From assembly GCA_027488055.1 (NCBI GenBank), contig JAIYCK010000097.1, positions 1 to 9,723 of the forward strand: 9,723 nucleotides of DNA. The letters are read 5' to 3'. The notes under the pieces were generated by a model. It made no database searches and was not told the DNA's origin. It saw only the letters and a list, made by a program, of their open reading frames with translations. Both the position numbers and the translations under genes were made by a program. This document shows, piece after piece, positions 1 to 6,568 of the stretch; the stretch's first letter is position 1; each line of letters starts with the position of its first letter. Origin of the DNA: Flavobacteriales bacterium (GTDB lineage Bacteria; Bacteroidota; Bacteroidia; Flavobacteriales_D; Sanyastnellaceae).

Positions 1-148
1 GTTTTTCGTGTTGATAACAATAGCTGCTAAGGTTCAATATTTTGTTTTTACATCTTTCTCCGGCTTTCGTGATCCCATTGCATTGGGCGGATTCTGTTGC
101 TTTATTTTCACCCTTGTCATTCGTGTCGATTTTTTTCCATGACCAACA

Positions 149-168
149 TACGCAACACACGTTGCGTA
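149..168. repeat. Perfect 8-bp inverted repeat, 4-nt loop
   Basis: TACGCAAC (149-156), loop ACAC, GTTGCGTA (161-168). It lies 63 bp past the stop of the YwqK-like gene, so it could fold at the 3' end of that transcript. Neither strand has a U-run directly after the stem, so it is not a classical intrinsic terminator. The rest of 1-230 shows no convincing gene: the open frames there are short, without homology that I recognise and without start signals. Confidence 0.5.
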
Positions 169-230
169 ATGGACCGGTTAATCAGAATGTACCATTGAAC
201 AGCCCATTCATCGGTTGCCTGCATGACGTA

Positions 231-752
231 TCATGGTTGTTTTACTTTGGTTGTTTTGAGGGGAGTGATATTGCCCTCGCCAAAGTAATCAATCGAGACG
301 AGGTGACCTTGTTCGTCATAGTTTTTCCATTCACCGCTCCAAAGTCCATTGGAGAATTGGCCTTCACTGCGCACACGGCCGTCTTCGTAGTAATATCTCG
401 CCAGGCCATTGTATTTGCCTTTGATTTTTTTTGGTAGTTTTCCTTTGAGTTGGCCGTTGCGGTAATACTCCGCAACAGTTAGCAGCTGGTCATTTTTTGT
501 CACGTTTATCCCAACTACATTTTCAAACGAGTCTTTTAGGATTTTTGTAATAAGACTATCCGATCGATTGACAAAGTATTCTGCGATATACGACTCGTAT
601 TGTCCAGTATACTCAGTATACGTGGTGTCGCTTCCTTTCTGCAAGTCTACAATTATTTGATTGTCAAACTTGATTACTTCGATGTCTGACCGTTGGGTTT
701 GCTCGCAATACTGCAGCATTAAGAGCAGCCCACATGTCGCAATTAGTTTCAT
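231..752 (-). CDS. YwqK-like MORN_2-repeat protein, probable secreted protein or lipoprotein
   Basis: Predicted protein of 173 residues. Residues 1-16 (MKLIATC, then a leucine-rich stretch to YC) look like a signal sequence. Cys16 could be lipidated, but LQYC is a poor lipobox, so export is likelier than lipidation is certain. Residues 92-160 hold MORN_2-type repeats with the alternating pattern Y-x-NG-x-L-x-G, YYEDGRVRSEGQF, NGLWSGEWKNY and GHLVSIDYF. This pattern defines the family often annotated as YwqK antitoxin, whose biochemical role is not established; no partner toxin gene lies beside it. In Bacteroidota such proteins are commonly envelope-associated and may bind protein or surface ligands. 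The ATG at 752 is preferred because an in-frame GTG at 788 would put 12 charged or polar residues before the signal sequence. Residues 20-90 are not recognisable. Confidence 0.75.
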   Translation of the reverse strand: MKLIATCGLLLMLQYCEQTQRSDIEVIKFDNQIIVDLQKGSDTTYTEYTGQYESYIAEYFVNRSDSLITKILKDSFENVVGINVTKNDQLLTVAEYYRNGQLKGKLPKKIKGKYNGLARYYYEDGRVRSEGQFSNGLWSGEWKNYDEQGHLVSIDYFGEGNITPLKTTKVKQP

Positions 753-885
753 CGTTCTTGATTGTATAATCTTGCATGCAGGCAGCACGCTTATTCATTT
801 CCTGGCTATGATCGTAAATTAGTTGTGCATGTTCGTCTTTCAAGCGGATCGCAAGTATAATGAATGACACCTGATATTCCTGGAT

Positions 886-1158
886 TTATTGATTAACGGC
901 ATTCACGACTCTTATAGGCGTGATTTTGATTTTCATGAAAGGGTAATATGGCAAACTTGAAAGCTTTGAGTGAACATCTTCTGGATCCGATGCCATCATA
1001 ACAATAAATATTCCCGACATATCCATTTTGATAAAGGTGTCTAGAATCGTTCCAGCCTCTTCGAGCTCTTTCACAGCCTCTTGCTCTTTTGGCAGCAGAG
1101 TCATTCTTGTATCGTTGTCCAATCCTTCTAAAAGGATATCAAGCATGAATTTTTTCAT
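886..1158 (-). CDS. Muconolactone-isomerase-like small protein (dimeric alpha/beta-barrel fold)
   Basis: A 90-residue protein starting at ATG 1158. The C-terminal half carries the recognisable family signature: a hydrophobic strand (GIFIVMMASDPEDVHSKL, about 49-66) followed by LSSLPYYPFMKIKITPI (66-82), closely matching the LSSLPLFPYM-x-I-x-V-TPL segment of muconolactone delta-isomerase (MIase). The length is normal for this ferredoxin-like family. True muconolactone isomerases sit in catechol ortho-cleavage clusters; nothing here belongs to that pathway, so the substrate is unknown and catalysis is not assured. The region before residue 20 resembles the usual first beta strand (KKFMLDILLEG). 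It lies on the same strand as ald, 146 bp downstream, with inverted repeats between them, so it may have its own transcript. An in-frame Met5 is an alternative start. Confidence 0.8.
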   Translation of the reverse strand: MKKFMLDILLEGLDNDTRMTLLPKEQEAVKELEEAGTILDTFIKMDMSGIFIVMMASDPEDVHSKLSSLPYYPFMKIKITPIRVVNAVNQ

Positions 1159-1187
1159 TTGTAATGGTAATTTGAGGTCTCATTATA

Positions 1188-1204
1188 TCACTTCCGAAAA
1201 GTGA
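1188..1204. repeat. 6-bp perfect inverted repeat upstream of the MIase-like gene
   Basis: TCACTT (1188-1193), CCGAA, AAGTGA (1199-1204). On the minus strand it sits about 30 bp upstream of the start codon and directly before a TATAAT-like hexamer. Its position suits an operator, but the arms are short and chance occurrence is possible. Confidence 0.3.
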
Positions 1205-1239
1205 GTTGGTCAATTTCTTAGCGCTCTGTGATCATCGCG

Positions 1240-1256
1240 TCCTTGACTTTCAAGGA
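1240..1256. repeat. 7-bp perfect inverted repeat between ald and the MIase-like gene
   Basis: TCCTTGA (1240-1246), loop CTT, TCAAGGA (1250-1256). It lies about 50 bp beyond the ald stop on the ald transcript. There is no U-tract, so termination is only a guess; 3'-end stabilisation of ald mRNA is another possibility. Confidence 0.45.
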
Positions 1257-1304
1257 ACGAACTCCGCCTTGGTATGAATATCTGAGTTCCGGATTCGATT
1301 TAGC

Positions 1305-2522
1305 CTACGCTCCACCTATCGCGGGGATCAATAACTTGATGTCCTTCCAAGGCATTTCAAACATCGCGGCAACGGCCTCATTGGTGAGGGTGCCATGATA
1401 CATATACACACCGTGTTGGAATCCCACATGATTTTTGACCAAATTGGCGATGCCGCCTTCGTCACCGATACTCAAGAGGATGGGCGCAAAAATATTGCTC
1501 AAGGCATAACTGGCGGTCCGCGATACGCGAGAGGCGATATTGGGCACGCAATAATGAATCACGCCGTGCTCTTTGAAAATGGGTTTTTCATGGGTCGTCA
1601 CCCGAGAGGTCTCAAAACAGCCGCCCTGATCAATGCTAATGTCGACAATCACGCTGCCGTATTTCATGTTCGATACCATGTCCTCATTGACCACGATCGG
1701 CGTTCGGCCAGCGCTGGTATGGATGGCGCCAATGGCCACATCGGCTGTCGCCAAGGCATTGCGCAATTCGGAGGGTTGAATGGTGCTGGTCCAAAGACGC
1801 AGTCCCAAATCATTTTGGATGCGTCGCAGTCGATACGTGCTGTTGTCGAAAATTTTGACTGAAGCGCCCAATCCATTAGCAGCGCGAGCGGCGAATTCAG
1901 CGACTGTTCCAGCGCCAAGGATGACAACTTCAGTGGGTTTTACCCCCGAAATGCCGCCAAACATGAGTCCTTGGCCACCGTGGTTGTGACTTAAGTAATC
2001 AGCGGCGATCAGCACAGCCGTGTTGCCAGCTATTTCGCCCATGGCACGCACCACAGGATAGATATCGGTGTCGTCCTTGATATAATCCCATGCAATGGCC
2101 GTGATCTTACGCTGCACCAAGGCTTTCATCATTTCACCCTTTTGAGCAGGCAAGTGAATGGCCGATATCAGGGTCTGCTTGCCGGGCATCATTTCAATTT
2201 CTTCCAAACTGGGCGGAGCTACTTTCATGATGATCTCCGAGCGGAACACTTCCTCAGGGTTGTACACAATGCGCGCACCGGCTTCGCTGTAGTCGTGATC
2301 TTGGAAGTTGGAGGCCTTGCCTGCGTTGGTTTCCACCACCACCTCGTGACCATTGCTGACCAATAAGGCCACGCTTTCAGGCACCAAGGCTACGCGACGT
2401 TCTTGAATGGAGGTTTCTTTGGGAATTCCAATGGTCAAGCGTGAATGACGACTAGATACGGCCAACAATTCTTCTTGTGGCATCAATGCGGCTTCTTGAG
2501 CGAGCGCTTTTTTTACATCCAT
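1305..2522 (-). CDS. ald: Alanine dehydrogenase (AlaDH/PNT family)
   Basis: A cytoplasmic NAD-dependent enzyme that interconverts L-alanine with pyruvate and ammonia. The 405-residue product has a roughly 28-residue N-terminal extension before the first family motif, IGIPKETSIQERRVAL (31-46); the extra length agrees with Bacteroidota homologues. Visible landmarks are the substrate-binding and catalytic residues Lys100 (IIMKVAPP) and His123 (SAIHLPAQ), the Rossmann glycine motif GAGTVA (203-208), the ribose-binding acidic residue at the end of the second strand (KIFDNS, Asp226) and Asp298 in DISIDQGG. Together these fit alanine dehydrogenase better than the transhydrogenase alpha subunit, which would continue into membrane segments. 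Start ATG 2522 has no nearby competing codon. It is divergent from the His-rich membrane protein gene, and I find no good promoter match for it in the 246-bp gap. Lysine-biosynthesis dehydrogenases of the same fold are a less likely alternative. Confidence 0.93.
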   Translation of the reverse strand: MDVKKALAQEAALMPQEELLAVSSRHSRLTIGIPKETSIQERRVALVPESVALLVSNGHEVVVETNAGKASNFQDHDYSEAGARIVYNPEEVFRSEIIMKVAPPSLEEIEMMPGKQTLISAIHLPAQKGEMMKALVQRKITAIAWDYIKDDTDIYPVVRAMGEIAGNTAVLIAADYLSHNHGGQGLMFGGISGVKPTEVVILGAGTVAEFAARAANGLGASVKIFDNSTYRLRRIQNDLGLRLWTSTIQPSELRNALATADVAIGAIHTSAGRTPIVVNEDMVSNMKYGSVIVDISIDQGGCFETSRVTTHEKPIFKEHGVIHYCVPNIASRVSRTASYALSNIFAPILLSIGDEGGIANLVKNHVGFQHGVYMYHGTLTNEAVAAMFEMPWKDIKLLIPAIGGA

Positions 2523-2698
2523 AGTGAATTGAAAAATAAAAGCATGAGAATGTCAGCAATTGGATACACGCATGAGGCAAGCCGAGCCGAACTTTTTGCT
2601 GTTTCTAAGCCTTGTAAAGATACGTTTTTTTAAGGTCTGTAAAAAGGGGGTACGGTGCGTTTTGATCAAATCTTTGTTAGAAAGGGTGATAAAAAGCA

Positions 2699-2729
2699 TT
2701 TGGGCACTTGGAAAAAGCGTTTTAATTTG
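2699..2729 (+). promoter_or_regulatory. Bacteroidota-type promoter for the His-rich membrane protein gene
   Basis: TTTG (2699-2702), a 19-bp spacer and TTAATTTG (2722-2729) match the Bacteroidota primary-sigma pattern TTTG-N19-TAnnTTTG at all but one fixed position. Transcription would begin near 2735, giving a leader of about 34 nt to ATG 2769. This is a sequence match only. Confidence 0.5.
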
Positions 2730-2768
2730 CAGCCCAAACCATACCAAACCAAATTAATACATATCTAC

Positions 2769-3062
2769 ATGGCACACAGCGAAGGTCATTCTTCTACAGA
2801 GCGCACGATTCTTTGGATCATTTTGCCTGCAACAATTGCAGTGAGTCTTTATTTCACCAAACAAAGCCACGGCCATGAGTCCAATCGCACCGTGCTCGAC
2901 GGGAACTTGGGCGATATGCGCAAGAAGGAAGTAGTTGAGCCTGCCAAACACGAGGAGGCACATGGTGCTGATACCTTGCACTTGGATACAACACATGTGG
3001 AGCACACCGCGAAAGAAATGGAAAAGGAGCATGTGCAAGACCATACTCCAGCTAAGCATTGA
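2769..3062 (+). CDS. Small histidine-rich single-pass membrane protein, function unknown
   Basis: A 97-residue predicted protein starting at ATG 2769. Residues 13-29 (ILWIILPATIAVSLYF) form one clear membrane segment, preceded by a short hydrophilic N-terminus. The remaining two thirds are hydrophilic, charged and His-rich (12 His in the whole protein), with no cysteines and a low-complexity H/E/K pattern. I do not recognise a family. The pattern suggests a membrane-anchored disordered tail, and clustered His and Glu could bind divalent metal, but that is inference. In-frame codons continue upstream to 2655, but a start there would give a basic extension overlapping the promoter-like site, so the later ATG is preferred. 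A candidate promoter lies 40 bp upstream and an intrinsic terminator 32 bp downstream, so it is probably a single-gene transcript. Neighbouring genes (ald, tsaE) do not suggest a role. Confidence 0.75.
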   Translation: MAHSEGHSSTERTILWIILPATIAVSLYFTKQSHGHESNRTVLDGNLGDMRKKEVVEPAKHEEAHGADTLHLDTTHVEHTAKEMEKEHVQDHTPAKH

Positions 3063-3093
3063 TCCGATTCATTCGTTTCTTTGATACAAAATT

Positions 3094-3119
3094 AAGAGCT
3101 GCTTCTGCGGCTCTTTTTT
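3094..3119. terminator. Intrinsic terminator, probably bidirectional
   Basis: AAGAGCTGC (3094-3102), loop TTCT, GCGGCTCTT (3107-3115), then further T residues to 3119. The 9-bp stem contains one G-T pair and is followed by a U-run for the plus-strand gene. On the minus strand the stem is followed by TTAATTTTG, which could also terminate the porX-tsaE transcript. It sits between two convergent stop codons (3062 and 3157), as expected. Confidence 0.88.
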
Positions 3120-3156
3120 ATTGCAATAAGACTTCTCTCGCCGCGATCACTGGGCC

Positions 3157-3567
3157 TTAGTATATAAATTGAATGGTGCGTTGGTCAACCATGTCCTCGA
3201 TTCGAACTTCGACAAACTGTGTGATGAGAGGTCGAACCACTGCGGGCCATTCGATAAATACATACGCATTTTGATGCAGGTATTCTTCAAATCCAATGTC
3301 CAACGCTTGATGGGTGTGTTCCAGTCGATACAAGTCGAAATGCAGCATTTTGCAGTTGTTGTGACCGTTGTATTCATTGACAATGGAAAACGTTGGGCTC
3401 GACATCTCATCTGCTCCTAGATGGGCGCAAATGGCCCGAATGAGAGTTGTTTTGCCCGCACCCATACCGCCTTCTAATAAAACTACCGTGGGTGTGGGAA
3501 AGGCTTCACCAAACCATTGTGCAATGGCGATCAAATCGTCCGGGTGATGCGATATAAAAGTCTTCAC
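3157..3567 (-). CDS. tsaE: tRNA t6A37 biosynthesis ATPase TsaE
   Basis: TsaE is the P-loop ATPase that works with TsaB and TsaD to place the threonylcarbamoyl group on A37 of ANN-decoding tRNAs in the cytoplasm. Seen here: a short N-terminal helix, Walker A GGMGAGKTT (about 33-41), the family motif SSPTFSIVNEY (56-66), FDLYRLE (77-83) and the late strand motif FIEWP (104-108). The length of 136 residues is typical. The start is taken as GTG 3567, one base after the porX stop codon, because the only earlier in-frame candidate is a TTG at 3591 inside porX. The single-base spacing indicates cotranscription and probable translational coupling with porX. No essential motif is missing. Confidence 0.93.
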   Translation of the reverse strand: MKTFISHHPDDLIAIAQWFGEAFPTPTVVLLEGGMGAGKTTLIRAICAHLGADEMSSPTFSIVNEYNGHNNCKMLHFDLYRLEHTHQALDIGFEEYLHQNAYVFIEWPAVVRPLITQFVEVRIEDMVDQRTIQFIY

Positions 3568-3568
3568 G

Positions 3569-5116
3569 TTATTTTTTCTTAAGCACGACAAATGGAATCA
3601 AGACTTCTTCCAATGATATGCCTCCATGCTGGAAGGTGTTTTGATAGAAGTTGACAAATTGGTTGTAGTTATTGGGATATACAAAGAAGTCGTCGTTTTG
3701 TGCAAAGATATACGAGGTGCTGATGTTGCTTTTGGGCAAAAAGGCTTCGGCGGGATTGCGCACTTCAAAGACTTCTTTGGGATTGTAATTCAAATTACGT
3801 CCTGCCTTGTACCTCAAATTGCTATTCGTGTTGCGATCACCTACGACTTTCACAGGATTTTTAACCCGCATGGTTCCATGGTCGGTTGTGATGATGAGCA
3901 CTGCATCTGTTTCGGCTACCTTTTTGAGGATATCCAATAGCGGTGAATGGTCAAACCAACTGGCTGTTATACTTCGGTAAGCTGCCTCGTCGTCGGCCAA
4001 TTCTTTGATGACCTCCATCTCGGTGCGCGCATGACTGAGCATATCCACGAAATTATAAACGATCACATTGAGCTTGTTTTGAAGCAAATTACTGAAATGA
4101 TCATTGAGCTTGCGGCCTGCGTTGAGATTGGTGATTTTATTGTAACTGAACTTAAAATCAAAACCCAATCGCTTGAGTTGTGCGGCCATCAATTCTTCTT
4201 CGTGCATGTTCTTGCCACCCTCTTCATCCTCATTGAGCCATAGGTTTTTGTGCAAGCGTTCGATTTCGCTCGGCATCAATCCTGCGAACAGCGCATTCCG
4301 CGCATAATGTGTGGCTGTGGGCAAAATGGAATAGAACATTTCCTCACTTTCGACACGGTAGTATTCTTTGAGTTTGGGCTGCAAGGTTTTCCATTGGTCA
4401 AATCGCAAATTGTCGATGACCACCATAAAAACCGACTGATCATTCTGTTTTAAATAGGGCACAACCTTGTTTTTGACCAAGGTATGCGACATGACAGGTC
4501 CGTCCCCATTTTTGAGCCATCCCAGATAGTTGTTCTTAATGAACTTCACAAATTGATCGTTGGCCTCTTGTGTCTGGCTGGCAAATATTTGAGCCATGCC
4601 TTCGTCTTCAGTGCCTTGTAGCTCAATGCTCCAATGCACCATTTTTTTATAAAAATCCATCCATGTTTGAGCGTCCATACGGCTGCCCAATTGCATGGCT
4701 ATTTCCCTAAATTCTTGTCGGTAATCGCTGTTTGTTTTCTCACTTATTAAACGCTTGTCATCCAAGTTCTTTTTAATACTGAGCAAGATTTGATTGGGAT
4801 TCACAGGTTTGATCAAATAATCCGAAATCTTGCTGCCAATCGCATCCTCCATGATGTGCTCTTCCTCGCTTTTGGTAATCATGATCACCGGCAGCGTAGG
4901 ATCGATTTCTTTGATTTTCTGCAAAGCCACCAAGCCATTAAGTCCAGGCATATTCTCATCTAAAAAAACGATGTCAAAATGCTGAGCTTTCACTTGGTCA
5001 ATGGCTTCAGCGCCATTGTTGACAGTGGTCAGATGATACCCCTTTTTTTCGAGGAAAAGAATATGTGGTTTTAGCAAATCGATTTCATCGTCGGCCCAGA
5101 GAATTTTTTCTTGCAT
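3569..5116 (-). CDS. porX: PorX: response regulator with PglZ/alkaline-phosphatase-like domain, T9SS control
   Basis: A 515-residue two-domain cytoplasmic regulator. Residues 1-118 are a receiver domain: acidic pocket Asp9/Asp10, phospho-acceptor Asp53 (FLDENMPG), Thr81 and Lys103 (LIKPVNP). A helical linker leads to a PglZ domain (about 225-515) with the metal-site residues of the alkaline phosphatase superfamily: Asp235 (VIDNLRFDQ), Thr267 (LPTATHYARN), Asp358 and His362 (VDMLSHAR), Asp412-His413 (TTDHGT) and His497 (QHGGIS). This architecture and length are those of PorX, which with sensor PorY and sigma factor SigP controls type IX secretion genes; P. gingivalis PorX is reported to hydrolyse oligoadenylate-type nucleotides. 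No kinase gene is adjacent, which is usual for this orphan pair. ATG 5116 is chosen over the upstream in-frame candidate at 5179 because a perfect -7 element lies between them. Confidence 0.93.
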   Translation of the reverse strand: MQEKILWADDEIDLLKPHILFLEKKGYHLTTVNNGAEAIDQVKAQHFDIVFLDENMPGLNGLVALQKIKEIDPTLPVIMITKSEEEHIMEDAIGSKISDYLIKPVNPNQILLSIKKNLDDKRLISEKTNSDYRQEFREIAMQLGSRMDAQTWMDFYKKMVHWSIELQGTEDEGMAQIFASQTQEANDQFVKFIKNNYLGWLKNGDGPVMSHTLVKNKVVPYLKQNDQSVFMVVIDNLRFDQWKTLQPKLKEYYRVESEEMFYSILPTATHYARNALFAGLMPSEIERLHKNLWLNEDEEGGKNMHEEELMAAQLKRLGFDFKFSYNKITNLNAGRKLNDHFSNLLQNKLNVIVYNFVDMLSHARTEMEVIKELADDEAAYRSITASWFDHSPLLDILKKVAETDAVLIITTDHGTMRVKNPVKVVGDRNTNSNLRYKAGRNLNYNPKEVFEVRNPAEAFLPKSNISTSYIFAQNDDFFVYPNNYNQFVNFYQNTFQHGGISLEEVLIPFVVLKKK

Positions 5117-5140
5117 AGTGTAATTTTGAGTAGCGTTGGG

Positions 5141-5148
5141 CAAAGGTA
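5141..5148 (-). promoter_or_regulatory. porX -7 promoter element TACCTTTG
   Basis: On the minus strand the octamer TACCTTTG exactly matches the Bacteroidota TAnnTTTG consensus, 24 bp before the porX ATG, giving a short leader of about 17-20 nt. No clear TTTG -33 element is seen at 17-23 bp upstream, so the promoter may depend on the -7 site or an activator. Confidence 0.6.
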
Positions 5149-5260
5149 GCGGATTGTCTTTATGCAGCCTGCGCCCCACCTACAACATCATTCTAAGGCA
5201 ATTAGTATTCGGTCGTTCAAATATTCATGAAATAATCCCGTGGTTGGCTCCGCACTGCCT

Positions 5261-5268
5261 TAATTTTG
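5261..5268 (+). promoter_or_regulatory. -7 promoter element TAATTTTG for the HD-domain gene
   Basis: TAATTTTG at 5261-5268 matches TAnnTTTG fully and lies 18 bp before ATG 5287. The expected start of transcription near 5275 leaves a leader of only about 12 nt. It overlaps the alternative TTG start at 5266, which argues against that start. A -33 TTTG at normal spacing is not evident. Confidence 0.5.
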
Positions 5269-5286
5269 AGGGGCAATCGTATAAAC

Positions 5287-6513
5287 ATGAATCAAAACAA
5301 GCGCAAAATCATCAATGATCCGGTCTATGGGTTTATCACCATTCGGCATCCATTTATCCTCGATCTGATTGATCATCCATGGTTTCAGCGCCTGCGTCGG
5401 ATTGCCCAGTTGGGTCTTTCGCACTTGGTGTATCCGGGTGCAGTGCACAATCGCTTCCAACACGCCATTGGTGCAATGCATCTCATGCAGCTCGCCATTG
5501 ACGAGTTGAGACTGAAGAAGCATGAAATTACCGATGAAGAAGAGGTGAGTTTGTTGGCTGCTGTATTGCTGCACGACATCGGACACGGCCCATTTTCACA
5601 TGCCTTGGAATTTGCTCTGATTCAAGGATTGCACCATGAAGATATCAGTGAAGTGCTCATGCGTGACCTCAACCAGGAGTTGGGTGGAACACTTACCACG
5701 GCCATTGCCATTTTTAACAATGCCTATCCCAAACATTTTTTACATCAATTGGTGAGCAGCCAGTTGGATATGGATCGCTTGGATTATCTGGCGCGCGATA
5801 GTTTTTTCAGTGGGGTAGTGGAAGGTCAAGTAGGGGCCGAAAGGCTCATCAAAATGCTCAATGTGGTGGACGATCAATTGGTCTTGGAAGAAAAGGGTAT
5901 TTACAGCATCGAAAAATTCATTGTAGCGCGACGCTTTATGTATTGGCAAGTGTATTTGCACAAGACCGTACTGAGTGCAGAGTATATGTTGGTGCATGTG
6001 CTGAGAAGAGCCTTGGAACTAGCGCAAAAGGATGTTGAATTGTTTGCCACACCTGCATTACGCACCTTCCTGTATGGAGCCTATGACAAAAAGAAGTTTT
6101 TGGCAGATCCTTTGGCGTTGAATGCGTATGCAGCGCTCGATGATTTTGATATCGCCACCTCATTGAAGGTATGGCAATCACATCCCGACAAGGTGCTCTC
6201 TGATTTATCGCGGGCTATCATGAATCGGGCTTTGTACAAAATTGAGTTGCAATCGGCCCCCATTTCGGAGGAGTATGAGTATGATACACAAAAGCGAATG
6301 AAGCTGCGCTGGAACTTGAATGATACCGAAGTGGGCTATTATGTATTCACGGGTAAGGTGGACAATCGAGCCTACAACCAAAACAAAGAGACGATTAATA
6401 TTCTACGCAAAGATGGCACTGTAGCTGAAGTGGCTGCTATCAGCGATCAATTGAACTTAGCGGCGCTAAGCAATACAGTGGAAAAGTATTTCATCGCATA
6501 CAAGAGCCGATGA
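5287..6513 (+). CDS. HD-domain phosphohydrolase, SAMHD1/dNTPase-like
   Basis: A 408-residue cytoplasmic protein of the HD superfamily related to SAMHD1 and bacterial dNTP triphosphohydrolases. The N-terminus has the family opening IINDPVYGFI, then IDHPWFQRLRRIAQLG (about 28-43). The metal-binding set is intact: His59 (NRFQHAIG), His96-Asp97 (LLHDIGHGPFSH) and the distal aspartates in LDMDRLDYLARD (160-171). The C-terminal half (about 200-408) is helical and ends with a small beta-rich region. In this family the substrate may be dNTPs, but many members have not been tested, so the activity is inferred from the fold. Start ATG 5287 is preferred to TTG 5266, which lies within the promoter-like octamer. 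It is divergent from porX and convergent with rng, with a 55-bp gap holding no strong terminator. Confidence 0.9.
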   Translation: MNQNKRKIINDPVYGFITIRHPFILDLIDHPWFQRLRRIAQLGLSHLVYPGAVHNRFQHAIGAMHLMQLAIDELRLKKHEITDEEEVSLLAAVLLHDIGHGPFSHALEFALIQGLHHEDISEVLMRDLNQELGGTLTTAIAIFNNAYPKHFLHQLVSSQLDMDRLDYLARDSFFSGVVEGQVGAERLIKMLNVVDDQLVLEEKGIYSIEKFIVARRFMYWQVYLHKTVLSAEYMLVHVLRRALELAQKDVELFATPALRTFLYGAYDKKKFLADPLALNAYAALDDFDIATSLKVWQSHPDKVLSDLSRAIMNRALYKIELQSAPISEEYEYDTQKRMKLRWNLNDTEVGYYVFTGKVDNRAYNQNKETINILRKDGTVAEVAAISDQLNLAALSNTVEKYFIAYKSR

Positions 6514-6568
6514 ACGTACTTGATCGTGCGTGATGATGGAAATTAAATGAATAGGGTGCGTATTCTTC

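Noticed and set aside
34..177. Minus-strand open frame of about 47 codons, with an internal ATG at 120
   Set aside because: Basic, low-complexity product, no homology recognised, and the only ATG leaves 28 residues; no start signal.
42..437. 131-codon open frame on the plus strand
   Set aside because: It is mostly antisense to the YwqK-like gene, with a composition typical of a shadow frame and no recognisable domain.
664..870. 68-codon minus-strand frame starting with GTG between the MIase-like and YwqK-like genes
   Set aside because: It overlaps the YwqK-like gene by 89 bp in another frame, uses a weak start and resembles no family.
1180..1220. TTGACC and TATAAT on the minus strand before the MIase-like gene
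   Set aside because: The 20-bp spacer is too long for a sigma-70-like promoter, and the pattern is not the Bacteroidota TAnnTTTG type.
1395..1862. 155-codon plus-strand open frame inside ald
   Set aside because: Antisense shadow of a clearly functional alanine dehydrogenase gene.
5194..5262. TAAGGCA and TGCCTTA, a 7-bp inverted repeat across the porX/HD promoter region
   Set aside because: The arms are separated by 55 bp and are short enough to occur by chance.
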